Assembly (NCBI RefSeq): GCF_028554725.1
Contig: NC_071668.1
Span: 12,773,501-12,837,500, forward strand
DNA from: Zeugodacus cucurbitae
Taxonomy: Eukaryota; Arthropoda; Insecta; Diptera; Tephritidae
Reading direction: 5' to 3'
DNA: 64,000 bases
The translations under genes were made by a program, and so were the position numbers. The notes beneath the pieces were generated by a model, which saw only the letters and a list, made by a program, of their open reading frames with translations, was not told the DNA's origin and searched no databases. This document shows, one piece after another, positions 26,177 to 38,939 of the stretch; within the stretch, counting starts at the first letter, position 1; each line of letters opens with the position of its first letter.

Positions 26177-26610
26177 ATATCTTATTTAATTTAATTTAAT
26201 TTTATTTTATTTTATTTTTTATTTTTTTTTATTTAATTTAATTTAATTTAGTTTAATTGAATTGAATTGAATTGAATTGAATTTAATTTAATTTAATTTA
26301 ATTTAATTTATTTTATTTTATTTTATTTTATTTTATTTTATTTTATTTTATCTTATTATTTTATTTTATTTTTTATTTAATTTAATTTAATTTATTTTAT
26401 TTTATTTTATTTTATTTTATTTTATTTTATTTTATTTTATTTTTTTATTTAATTTAATTTAATTTTATTTTATTTAATTTTTTTATTTTATTTTTTTTTT
26501 TAATTTATTTTAATTTAATTTAATTTTTTTATTTTACGTTATTTTTATTTTATTTTATTTTGTTTTATTTTATATTTATTTTTTTTTTATTTTTTATAAT
26601 TTTTTTTAAC
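26177..26610. repeat. AT-only pentanucleotide microsatellite
   Basis: About 430 bases built from TTTAA and TTTTA units with an inner GAATT-type variant run (about 26256-26282). C and G are almost absent. Short homogeneous blocks of one unit alternate with blocks of the other, the usual sign of replication slippage. Confidence 0.9.
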
Positions 26611-29439
26611 ATATTATATTTCTGTATATACTATTCGAGCTCTTTTGATTGTCACTTTTAATTTTTTTCTTGTTTAACCGGCGCCTTTTACAACTAAATA
26701 ACAACAAATTTACATAATAACAAACTAAAATTTGTTAAGCACTAAAAACTTGTCCATACTAAAAAAAGTTTGTTTCGATTATCTTAAGCTTCACCTTTTA
26801 CGTAATTGTTGCTCGCCTCTTGTAATATGTTTTATTCGCAGCGGATTTTCTCAAAAGATCAAAGTAATTCAACCGAATTGAATATTTAACGTCTGTTGGA
26901 TTGCAAGTTGCAATGGTGACTGTCCAAATCGTTGCAGCTAACAGCCCACGAAAGTGTTTGCCCCCAGGTTCGGTTGGCCAATTACATTAACAAATCTTGT
27001 TGTTGTTGCTTATAAATACGTATTTGTTGTACATGAATATATGTGGTTTTACAATGTAAAGCAATCGGCGAGGCTTATCGTTGGCGTTCGGCAGTTTGTG
27101 CATTATCAAGAAGTTCGGTGGACGCGCGGAGAGGGTTGCCAAGTGGTGTAAGTATCGATCAGCGATATATTGGATTTGCTAGTCGGTATGATGGAAAATA
27201 ATATAATTCTCCGAAATAAAACCACAATTTAATGTGGGAAGGGCTATAGAGGAGTTTCTTATTGTAAGAACTTTAAATATTTTTCTTAAAAAAATCTTAA
27301 AATTTTCAATTATTTATTAAAAGCTATTATTAAAAAAAACATTTTACTAAAAATAAAATACCGCTAAACTTTAACCATTATTGCTAGTTGGCAACCCTCT
27401 TTTTTCTAATTCACTTGTATTAAGTGCATGCGGATATGCGTATAAATAATTGCCGAGCTACACAACAACACAACTAGCCGATTGCCTTGACACTTCGTGA
27501 AAATTAAAACAAAAAAAAAATAAATAATAAATTTCTAGCTAAGAGCGTAAGAAAGCTTTCTCTATTTTCTATTTGTTTATGATACGGTGCAGGCTACTTA
27601 GCTATTAAAACAACAACAACAAACAATATTGCTCATGACTTTGCCGCTTATCTAGCTGATAAGTCGCGTAAAATTGTGCAATACTAAAAAATATAACAAC
27701 AACAATAAGATGTGGGTAAACAAATAACCTGTTAATATCAGAAACGCGTGCGGCGGCTAAGCAAGACATCGCCCTATTCGTCACAGCCACAGCAGACGCG
27801 TGAATTCTTTGCAATATTTGCATTTGACCTTGGCAGTGAAAGACATGCACACCTACATGCACACATACACAAACCTGAATTTGTTATTTTTGCAATTAAT
27901 GCGTTATTTCTATTTTTAGTTTTTTTCCCATTGCTCTTGTTGGCTTTGTAAAACATTTATTTTTTTTTGTTGTTGTTGTTTTTTCATTTTTGTTGTGTGT
28001 GTGTCGCTCTTGCTTTGTCTGACCGCGTTTGTTCCGATGTCATTGTACGAGTTAGCCGCTTGCAGCAGCGTTCATTTTTTGTTTACACCAATTAGCGTGA
28101 GGTTATTAGCTTTTTGTGAATGGAAGCTTATGCACATTTATTTATTAGGGTGTGACTGTTGTTATTATAAGGTTTTTTTATAGGGAAATTTAATATTTCG
28201 ATAAAATATTGAATTAGGCCTAGGTTATAAGATATATTTATACTGTACATTTGAAACCGTTGTCACCTACCATTTTATAATCAGTCCATATTACAAGTAG
28301 ATTAATCTTGATGGAACCCCTTTTCTTCATATAACTGCTGCTTCAACGATCTATGTAATGTTTTGGAGTCTCATAGGCTCATACGGCTCTCAACTCTACA
28401 TTTGACTACCCCATTTAACATTAATAAAATTGTTGAAACACGAGCAATGTTCAAATAGAAATGTATACAGAGAGATCACTTCCTGTAATGCAGACAGGAA
28501 AAAGAGGATCTTTGGTTAACATCATCCAATAGTTTTTTTAAGCATAGAAATGGAGATTACGATAATTTCGACCTATTTCTGATTATGAAGTTTTTTTTTT
28601 GACAAAAAAATACATTGGTTTCGTTTAGTTTATGAGGTTTTGTGTCGCAATCTTCTTATGATTCTAGGCTAACAAGTCAATAAAAATTAACAATAATTAG
28701 TACTCAGTATTAATCAATCAAGTTTTCTTTAATCCACTTTTAAATTGAATCAATTTTGCACCGCTCCTACAAAGGGCAGATCTCACACTGCCACTATTGT
28801 ATGTATCATTGTATACTGTAAAATTTATTATCAACAATTAAGAGCATCTCGTGGAAAAGAGTGCGCATTTCTATACTGTATAACAAGAACAATGTAGGCA
28901 TGTATAACAACTTCTTTGAAGGTATTACGTTACATTGTTGCGACTGCGCAGTGGTTGCAGCTGTCAGACGTCAATTTTAATTTATTACATTTATTGACTA
29001 ATTTTTAAGATTAAACGAAATACTGTGACAACAACTGATGGGCGAAATTGAAGAGAGACTGAAAGCAATTTGAAAAGGGTATTGTGTTATATACGCTCGC
29101 AGAATAAGTTGTGAGCTAGAGGAAGTTATGACCCGATTTTAACCATTTTTGGTACAGAGATAAACTATTAGAAGAAAAAGATTCCCTCTGAGATAAATTA
29201 AAATATATGAAAATTTACCGATATTTTCATTGAAAAATTACCCTTAGGTTCTACATGTGAGTTCTACATTTTCGATGACCGTAGCCTTGAAAAGTTATAG
29301 TTCGTTCCCGACAATTTTTCCACAAATGAAGTCACAGATGATATGCAGTATTTATGTAAAGTTTCATTCCGTTATATTCATTGGTTCCGTATGTATATAT
29401 TATACAGTGGAGGATTCAGAATGAATTCAAAGTTTAGTT

Positions 29440-29700
29440 ATATGGTTGTGAATCGATTTTGATCATTTTAAATCAAGATGTCAAGAAAATGTTGTGTACC
29501 GAATTTCATTGAAATCGGTCGAGTAGTTCCTGAGATATACTTTTTAATCCATTAGTGGTTTACGCCACGCCCCTTTTCTATTTTTTTTTTAAATCTGAGT
29601 GCAGCTCTCCTCTACCATTTCTTCCGTAATATTTAGTATTTCTGACGTTTTTTGTTAGTGAGTTAACGCACTTTTAGTAATTTTCGACCAAACCTTTTGT
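29440..29700 (-). repeat. Diverged relative of the 1.1-kb dispersed repeat
   Basis: It shares ordered blocks with copy B at 37280-37470: TTGAAATCGGTCGAGTAGTT, ATCTGAGTGCAGCTC, TTTCTGACGTTTTT and GAGTTAAC followed by TTTTAGTAATTTT. Similarity fades to the left, although TATACGCTCGCAGAATAA near 29092 may be a decayed outer end. It directly abuts the fold-back at 29705, so the two may have been combined by nested insertion. Confidence 0.55.
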
Positions 29701-29704
29701 GTAA

Positions 29705-30550
29705 CGTATTGCTGTGGATGTTGAAATTTCCTTTCATATGAAATTGAAATCATCAAAATCGGCTCAGATTTACCGGAGTTATAGCCATTCAAAGTGTTGG
29801 TTTCAACTAAAGGGGAATTCTCAGCCCTCATTTCTGGATCCTCAAAAAAACGTTAATTAAGCTGGAAATAAACAAAAAATTATTATATTTTTTCTCTCCA
29901 CATATATCCCAAGTGTTCCCCTACAATTCACTTTTTACCAAACCCGCCAAGGTGCCTATGCACAAGGGCAAAAATTTCGCCAAAATTAATGGTTTTACAT
30001 TGGCATTCAAATTTGCGATTTGTATTTTGAACTTCAAAGTGAAAATTGCGAAAAACAGCGGTGTGAACGCAAATATTTTAATTATAAGCCCTTATTGAGA
30101 GTCAATTTCGTGTTTTTTTGCAATAAAATTTGATCAAGCCGGGAAGTAGGTAAAAACATTTATATATTCTTGTAGCCCGAAGAATTCGTGTAATTCGATG
30201 AATTTCGTGTAAACATGTATATGATTTGGAGAACGGAAGTCGTCGCAATTTGGAAAATAAAATATTTATATGAGGTCTTTGAAATGGAAATTTCTTATAG
30301 AATTTTCCAAAGTACACACATTTTCTAACTTGTTTCGCATTAATGGATATCCGAATGAAGTTAAGAGCAGAAATTATGCTCAACTTCCAGCTTAGTTAAC
30401 GTTTTTAAGTGCATCCAAATGCGCAGAAATGAGGGCTGAGAATTCTCCTTGTGACACCAACACTTTGAATGACCGTAACTCCGGCAAATCTGAACCGATT
30501 TTGATGACTTTTGTGGAATATGAAAGAAAATTTCAACACCCATAATACTG
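29705..30550. mobile_element. Second fold-back element, related to the palindrome at 17.6-19.2 kb
   Basis: Inverted arms at about 29705-29870 and 30385-30550 flank a unique middle of about 500 bp. The left arm holds TGTTGAAATTTCCTTTCATA, CATCAAAATCGGCTCAGA and CAGCCCTCATTTCTG; the right arm holds their complements in reverse order. The arm resembles bases 17908-17990 of the large palindrome along about 80 positions (CCTTTCATAT, then ATCAAAAT, then GAGTTAT and CCATT, then AAAG and GTTG). Arms are more diverged than in the large palindrome, so this copy looks older. Middle open frames show no known domain. Confidence 0.7.
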
Positions 30551-30599
30551 ATGTATTCTAGACTAGAAGTAGTATAAGGTATATACATGTTTATATATA

Positions 30600-30750
30600 C
30601 AGTTGAACTGCCATAACTCGAATTTCTATAACTCGAAGTTCTCCATAACTCGAACAATAGAATTGGCAATAGAAGTCAAATTTCATACAAATTTTCTGCG
30701 ATAACTCGAAGCTTTTTTCGGATGTAATCCGAGTTAGGGCAGTTCAACTG
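30600..30750. mobile_element. 151-bp pogo/Tigger-like MITE with TA duplication
   Basis: The ends are CAGTTGAACTGCC and GGCAGTTCAACTG, flanked by TA at 30598-30599 and 30751-30752. Inverted repeats starting CAGT, with GAAC close behind, and a TA target are typical of the pogo/Tigger branch of Tc1/mariner. ATAACTCGAA occurs four times inside, three in the left half and one in the right, so the subterminal sequence is itself repetitive. It has no coding capacity. Confidence 0.8.
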
Positions 30751-31916
30751 TAGTATGTTAATATATCTCATCTCCAATTGAGCTACCAGTGTTAATATAT
30801 GGTATACATATTACTTTGATATGAGTTGTTATGATCTGTTAAAATTTACAAACTAACACAGCCATAAACCATATATTAATGAAACAAAAAGGATGGTTTT
30901 TTGTTTCATTAATTACTTAGAAACTTTAAATATTTCAATTTAATGTTTAAACTGCTAAAACAGCTGTAAAAATTCCCTTATCATAGAAGAGTATACTCTA
31001 CGTAGCAATTAAAATTCAATTAAATCTAAATATATACTATTGATTTGAGCACAATCACAAACACACACATACACTCATATGGCATTAGAGGCAGCATTTC
31101 ACACAGTAGGTGGAGCTGCGTTGTAGATTCAAATTTCAAATTTCGAACTTCAATTTGCTGACGCGTGTCTGTTGTTGGCAGTTTCAATAATTTGTATGAC
31201 AGACACTACATGAGTTGCAATCATGTGCCAGTAGGTATGTAAAAGTGGCACCTAAACACACACATATATGAGAATTCTCTCACATACCCTATTCGTAAAT
31301 GATTTCATGTCTTTCTTTATGCTTGAACGCATATTTTGCTTCATTGAAGCAAATCGACATATTGAAATTATTATGGCGTTTAACTGAAACAAAAAAAAAT
31401 TGAGTCATGCAAGTAAAAAAAAATATATTCTCTTGATGTCTAACTTATTTTGATAAAAAAATGTAACACTGATTAAAATAAAGAAAATTAATGGAATTTA
31501 AAAAAAGCATAAACGATGTTTTTAGAAGGTATTTGCAACGAGTATAAACACCTAAAATTTATTATTTGCTACAGCGTTTATATGAGTGCGTTGATTTGCA
31601 CCTAAAACATTGCCTACATTTAGGCTAACATCTACCATATACGCATATACTATGTGTTGTGCATGTATGTGTGTGATCATTGAGGTGAATGTTACTTGTT
31701 ATTTATAGTAAATTTTGAATATCTGAAGAATTAAATTTAATAAATTTGCATAATTCAAGTATTAAGTTTGCTTATAAATGATTTTAAATTATTATAAATA
31801 ATTTTTATACGTGAGAAAAATTTATAAAAAATACTACAGATTCAATATTATTTAAGAAATGTATTATTATGCCCAAAAATATTTCAAGAGTAGTTGAATC
31901 GGTAAAAAAGCTGATA

Positions 31917-32605
31917 TTTTAATTTAATTTTTTTTTTTTAATTTAATTTCATTTTTTGATTTTTATTTTTTAATTTAATTTTTTTTTTTAATTTAATTTT
32001 ACTTTTTGATTTTTAATTTTTATTTTTTAATTTAAGTTTTTTGTTAATCTAATTTAATTTTTATTTTTTAATTTAATGTTTTAATTTTTATTTTTTAATT
32101 TAATTTTTTATTTATTTAATTTTATTTTTTAATTTTTAAGTTAAATTTTTTAATTTTTAATTTTTCATTAAATTTTTTTATTTTATTCAATTTTTTATTT
32201 TTTAATTTAATTTTTTAATTTAATTTTTGTTTAATTTGATTTTATTTTTTAATTTTTTTTTTTTAATTTATTTTTTTTTATTCTATTTAATTTTTAATTT
32301 TTTTTTAATAATTTAATTTTTTAATTTTTAATTTTTATTTATTAATTTAATTTTTAATTTTTTAATTTTTATTTATTAATTTAATTTTTAATTTTTTAAT
32401 TTTTAATTTTTATTTTTTAATTTAATTTTTTTTTAAATAATTTAATTTTTTAATTTTTAATTTTTATTTATTAATTTATTTATTTTTTTATTTAATTTAT
32501 TTTTTTAATTTTCAGTTTTTATTTTTTAGTTTAATTTTTTTTTTAATTTTATTATTTTAATTTTTATTTTTTAATTTTCAATTTTTTTTTTTAATTTTTA
32601 TAAAT
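31917..32605. repeat. Degenerate T-rich AT repeat array
   Basis: About 690 bases composed almost only of A and T, with TTTAATTT and TTTTTAATT units in irregular order. T dominates the plus strand throughout. It resembles the array at 26177-26610 but is more degenerate. Confidence 0.85.
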
Positions 32606-35599
32606 CAGTTATTTAAACATATAAATATGAGTTCCTCTACATATGTGTTTATAAATATATAAATACCTGCGTTCTATTAAATGTATTTCCAACTGAGTCG
32701 CTGACAAGGCTCTTTATTGCCGCGGTCACCACTTCATTTCTCATTTCTTTAAGAATTTCCTGCCACAATTAGTAAAGTAATATTCACTTCCGTTTCGGTA
32801 TGAAGTGGTTGAGCACTTCAAGAAACCCTGAATGAAGATAAAAATAAATAAAATTCATACTAATACATATAAATGTACATAGTGGTTTCAATAAACCAAA
32901 AAAATAATAACATTCATACTATTACATGCAATAACTTTAACATAACTATTTGCCTTCACTTCTACTTCTATGACATATGAATTTCAGGGGGACACACCTC
33001 TTTCGGCAGTGAAGCATGCAGCAGAGTCACAATTTTTTAGGCAATGCTTCAAGGTACGCACATCAAAGGCAAACACTCAACTGCATGCATACATATTTAC
33101 ACACACACACACACATATGTATGCACTCACATATTTCCAAAACATATTTTTTACACTTCAAATATTCCTGTAAATTGAAATGAAATTAAGTGTGTAATTT
33201 GAGGGGTGGAATTGCTCGTGTTTTCCGCTGGGAAAGTGTTGAAAAATATTTACCCTGAAACATATTTTTGTTGTATTTTTTAGTTTTTTTTTTTAGTTTG
33301 TGTGTAGAATACTTTCATTCGCTCATTCGCAGGCCATAGTGTCATGTAGGTGTATGTGTGTGTGTTTAAATAGTGCCACAAATGCATTTTCTGCATGTTG
33401 GACTCACATAAAGCCCTACCAGGGGTGGTGGTTGTCCTTTTCTTTGTGCATTGTTTAAATGTTTGTGATTTATTGCAACTTCTTTGCTATGTCTGTATGG
33501 CAGTTTTTGAGTGGTTAGTCTGTTTTTTGGTGAAGCATACCCATCTTGTTTAATGCTTGTTTATCGTGTTGGGTGCGTCATTAGGCCTATTTGGCAGTTA
33601 TTACTGTTAACTAATGAAAATCTAATATGTGGTTGCTGCTAATGACCCGAGAAAAATATTTGCCTTTCATTATTCGCTAAATAAAGGGCACGCGTTTCGG
33701 GATTCATTCAGTTTAACGTCGTTTCGATGTTAGTTGTAATCGAAGTTTCGTCTTGTGAATGAAAATGTGTTGTTGTTGTGATTTGTTATAAGTTCGGAAT
33801 CTAGAAATTTTGAAAGAAATATTATTAATTTTTTGAAATATTTATAATTTTGAAAATATTCGAATTTTCGTAAATTTCCTCTTTACTAAATTCAAATATT
33901 GAATATTTTCAACAATTGGCCAGATTTCTTGCTCAATATCTTTTATTGAAGAAACTTTCGTCAATTGATTGTAGTTTTGAGAAAAAAAAAGTCATGTGAA
34001 AAAAAAAGTCTTTTTGAAATTTACAATTTTTAAAATGACTGTTTACTCAAGATTCCAAAAGCTTCAAATCAAATGCAATTTTAGTATAATTTACATCAAA
34101 ATACAGTATATATACCTTCATATATTTACATCAACTCCCAAATTCTAATTACTTCATCGTTATCGTATTAAATTATTAATAAAAAACGAAGCAAAATAAT
34201 GCTAGGTAATGTTGCAAAATTACTCATGAAATCCCCCAAATGTAGGACTACTCAAACACACAAACTTGTAAATGGATATATACAGATATTTACAGGAAAT
34301 ATATACAGATATAAACAAGAAATGTATGCGCTTTCATCACCAATTTTTAGGTTTTTCAATTTCATCAAAAAGCGAGACATGTGCACGAGACCAGCGAAGA
34401 TGATCGATTTAGTCAAATCTCATACAAACTGATTTCAACAAGGAAACATTTAGTCATATACACGTCGGTAGTAATATAAGCATATGTGCCCAAATTTGTT
34501 CCAATATACAGGGGTGCACAAATAAATACGAAAATTTTAAATTGACATGTATTTTTTGCTAGGCGTTCCAAATAGGATCTCTGTGCTTGAGGCTTCTTAC
34601 AAAAATTTGGTTTCTTGGAGCCGCCTTTGCAAGTATATAAATCTGTTAGCGATTAAAATTGTTCTCAAATAAAGCCAATAATTGATATTTTCTGCCGATA
34701 TTGATCTTAAAGCGTTCACAAAGTAAGTCAATTTGTTTCGAAATTTGAGTAGGTTAACTCAAACTTTTGTACACGAATAAGAAATATATCCAGACGTCTG
34801 ATGGGTCTTTATGAAATATTTTTTCTGAATGGAAACGATCTTGACCGATAGGCGATCACTCCAAATAGAAATTTTTAGGTATCTCCGTGTATGTGTTTCA
34901 AGGTCGCGATACTTCAAGTGATACCTCGGAATATGGAGTGTGAAATATTTTAGTGAAAAATTACTTTTTATTTAAAATATGTAGTTTTCTAAGGATATTT
35001 AAAAATTTATTCCCATCTCCATATAGAATACACCTATTTATCGACACAACGCTGTATTGCCCAATATTTACTCATCGATCCATACTAGAGCAACGCACAG
35101 CCTGTAACATCTTGGTTGTATATATGTAAATATCTATGTAAAATATACACCGCACACTCATTGTTGCTCGCTTTATATTTTTCGTGTTGTTGCGCGATCA
35201 CAAGAATCAGAATGTTTGTATGTAAGTTGGTATTTATTTTCAGTGCGATCTACGAAAATTGGGAAAAACGAAAAGAAAATATGGACGCACATAAACACGA
35301 AGGGAGTGATGTGACTCGCAGTTGATGAGCACCCATACACACACACACTCATACATATTTACTTAGCGCTAGTGCGTGCAACCCCCGCGCCCATGCTCAA
35401 GTCAATTACTTCCCTGCCACACTGAGGCACTTACACACACACACGGGAATGTTTGTATTCAGAAGATACTCTCAAGCGAAGCACCGCCGCAGAAAATGCG
35501 CGAGGGCCTGTTGCAAGACGCGGGTGCGCCGCTTTTATGCTATTCAGAGTGGAGTGCCAAGTGTGCGACTTGCCGGTCTCTATGCCATCCATCGCTAGC

Positions 35600-35670
35600 T
35601 CGCTAGCGCTGGTGCGAGTTGACTTCTTCATTCAGTCTCTGAGTGTACGTTGTGCTGGACGGTTTGGGCG
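35600..35670 (+). promoter_or_regulatory. Candidate initiator-type core promoter
   Basis: TTCAGTCT at 35631-35638 fits the insect initiator (TCAKTY) with the A at 35634. At about +24 to +31 lies GGACGGTT, close to but not matching the downstream promoter element exactly. The surroundings (35480-35720) are clearly GC-richer than the flanks. If real, it could start a long 5' leader of kon 8 kb downstream. No TATA box is seen. Confidence 0.25.
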
Positions 35671-36855
35671 CTTTTGTTGGATGCCACTAACGGTTTCGTG
35701 TGTAAATACTCGGCCGCCCGCTTCTCTATTTTATTTGTATGTGTGTGTATGTAGTGTTTGTTGTTGTTAGGAAAAGCGTGAAAATCGAATATTATTTCGG
35801 TTGTGGGCGCGTTTAGGGGAGTCGCCGATATTTAAAGCGATCGCGTACAAAAAAAATTGTTTTTGTGCTCACAAATGTTTGGATAAATGCAAATGTAGGT
35901 GTGTGCGCTCCGACGAGGAAATGAATGTGCCAGTAGGCGCTGGAAAATTGGTGGTTTTTCTAAATGAAATTAGATTAAATTGTGTAAAGTGTCAAAGTGA
36001 ATGGATTTGGTGTGTCCACAAATTTCTGTAAAAAAAAAGAAATTTTGTATAGAAATTAGCGCCCAAAAGTGTTACTGAAAGAATGCTGCTTTGTTTATAA
36101 AATTAAATAAAAATATAGTTTTTATGTGATTTCAATTTGGTTGCACACTTTTCATTTGTGCCACAAACAATAACTTCCATTCAAAGGCATTTAATGCACA
36201 CACAAATGAAAAAAAGTTCAATTCAGTTTTTCAGTGCCCCCAATTATCAATCATCAATAAAGCTAAAGCAACATCAAACGGCGCCTAATTAATTTGTTAC
36301 TTTGCCTCGAATTGCGTGCCACATTGTGACCTCACTCTCAGCCAAATAAGCGACTACAGTGCGCACTCATATTGTACGTATGTAAGATGTGTGTGTATAC
36401 CCAAGTGATCGTGGATAAAAAATAAAGAATTTATTCCAAGAAAAAATTGTTAAACGCATATGTGTTTATTTTTTATTAAATGCTTACAAATATACGCAAG
36501 TTTATGGGAAAATTGAAAATTGTGCCTACTGTGTTTGAGGAAGCGAACGAAATTATATCGCAGCATCAGAAAACATAAATCAACGAAATCTTTTATATGC
36601 ATCAACGCACTGCGGAATCTTGTTATGAACTTTTATTGGATATTTATACAGTTTGGTAGTTGAGTGTTGCAAGTGATACGAAGGCATTTAAGTTAGAATT
36701 TAGGAGATTATATGAATTTTTTAAACAATTTGAGTGATATGTATGATATTTAAATGTTTTAATAAAAAAAAAATTTAGCATCAATTAAGGATTATTTAGG
36801 TTATTGAGTCATATCTAATAAAAACAAATTTCTCAACTCATGAAAAAATTAATTA

Positions 36856-38078
36856 AAAACAAGTAAGGAAGGGCTAAGTTCGGGTGTAACCGAACATTTT
36901 ATATTCTCGCAATTTATTTATTTAACTTTATTTATATTATATAATACACAATTTGACCCACATATTCGTCATATATATTGTATAAAGTCCATTGAAAGTT
37001 GGAAACCATAATATTAGGTTTGAAGCACCGAGGTCCTCATATTCGATATATGGGGCCTTAAAAACCAATGGTCCGATTTCGGCGATTTTTAGAATGGGGC
37101 TGCCACACTATTAACATAGTATTTGTGCAGAGTTCTGCACCGATATCTTCACTAGTACTTACTTTATATATTGTAAAGTAAACGATTCAGATTGTCTTCA
37201 AAGTTCTGGTATATAGGAAGTAGGCGTGGTTGTGAAGCGATTTGGCCTATTTTCACAACATATCATTGGGATGTATGGAAACTATTACAAACCAAGTTTC
37301 ATTGAAATCGGTCGAGTAGTTTCTGAGATATGGTTTTTGACCCATAAGTCGGCGATGCCATGCCCATTTTCCATTTTGTAAAAAAATCTGAGTGCAGCTC
37401 CTATCTGCCATTGCTTATGTGAGTGTTTCTGACGTTTTTCCTTAGCGAGTTAACCCACTTTTAGTAATTTTCAACCTAACTTTTGTATGGGAGGTAGGCG
37501 TGGTTATGATCCGATTTCTTTCATTTTTGGATTGCATTAGGAAGTGGCTAAAAAAACGACTGCAGAAAGTTCGGTTTATATAGCTCTATTGGTTTGCGAG
37601 ATATGTACAAAAAACTTAGTAGGGGGAGCGGCCACGCCCATTTCCCCAAAAAAATTACATCCAAATATGCCCCTTCATAGTGCGATCCTTCATACCAAAT
37701 TTTATTTCCATAGCTTTATTTATGGCTTAGTTATGGCGCTTTATGTGTTTTCGGTTTTCACCATTTTGTGGGCGTGGCAGTGGTCCGATTTTGCTCATTT
37801 TCGAAAGCAACCTTCCTATGGTGCCAAAAAATAAGTGTGCCAAGTTTCATCAAGATATCTTAATTTTTACTCAAGCTACAGCTTGCACAGACGGACGGAC
37901 GGACGGACGCACAGACGGACAGACAGACATTCGGATTTGATATCCACTCTTCACCCTGATCACTTTGGTATATATAACCCTATATCTAACTCGTTTAGTT
38001 TTGGGTGTTACAAACAACCGTTATGTGAACAAAACTATAATACTCTCTTTAGCAACATTTGTTGCGAGAGTATAAAAA
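36856..38078 (-). repeat. Dispersed 1.2-kb repeat, copy B (inverted relative to copy A)
   Basis: This is the reverse-complement partner of 12386-13505. It starts with the conserved outer block (AAGTAAGGAAGGGC, then GTTCGGGTGTAACCGAAC at about 36880-36897) and ends in TTGTTGCGAGAGTATAAAA. The GACG tetranucleotide run lies at about 37893-37920. It keeps the segment missing from copy A (about 37745-37805, including GTGGGCGTGGCAGTGG). The 96-aa and 65-aa frames inside are chance frames in repeat DNA. Confidence 0.8.
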
Positions 38079-38795
38079 TCAACAAAATTATAAAGATAAA
38101 AAGCTTCATACCTTATATCAAATGAGACTCACATGAGGTCAGATTCATTTTCATGATTCTGAATACAAATATGTATATAGCCATTTTTGATTTTAAAATG
38201 ATTTGAGATTAATTTCATTCAGATCTTTCAGCGAATTTCTCTCTATTGTCTCAATTCATCTTTAACTTTGTTAGAACCGAATATTTATATTTATCAAACG
38301 AATTTAAGAGCGCTAAAGTCACGACAATAGAGATCCTTCAGCGAATCTCTCTTCATAGCGTCAATGAGCTCATGAAACGTTCTTATTAAGGAAATATTTA
38401 TTATATTTATATTTAAATAGTAAAACTGACTTTTTTGTCCGAACGGAGTTTCATATCATTCAGTTATCACTCACACTGCATGGCCTCTGTTGGTTTTAAC
38501 ATTTTCTTCGAAACATATATCTCATCTTCAGGAACACAAAGATAATGAAAGCCAGATCATTGTATTTGTCCAGCAGCGAAGACTTCTGTATAGGTCCAGT
38601 CTTCTCATTATATGTTGTCCGTAGATCTTTCAACTTCAGAAGCGATAAAGGTTTGGAGAGCAGCGATCTCATGAAGAAGTTTGTTGAACGATCACTTTTG
38701 CTTGTTGTTCCTTCCTTCCCTTTACGAAAGTTCGAGTTTTTTTAGAAGAAGTGCAGTGGTGAACCAAACCTTCACTAGACATATCATGACTTCTC

Positions 38796-38939
38796 CTAAA
38801 GATTCATAAGGGAAGCCTCTGTTTTCTGCTTCATGCTGACACCTCTCTCCTCAACCATGAACTTATTCACTTTGTCAATGATGTTGTCGTCAATGTGAAT
38901 AGTGATATTTGGGCGCCTTGATAGAGACACATGTTCCAT
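38796..38939 (-). pseudogene. Possible remnant of a mariner-like transposase
   Basis: The minus strand has a 47-codon frame with LSRRPNITIHIDDNIIDKVN, followed by a Glu/Arg-rich segment. It resembles the linker and second helix-turn-helix region of mariner-type transposases (Gly/Arg-Arg-Pro, then Asp-(Asp/Glu)-Asn, then Ile-x-Lys-Val-Asn). There is a stop right after the match and no recognisable DDE region nearby. The match rests on pattern recognition alone. Confidence 0.3.

Noticed and set aside
37544..38125. Frames of 96, 65 and 96 aa on the plus strand
   Set aside because: They lie inside dispersed repeat copy B and include its tetranucleotide run (TDGRTDGRTDG).
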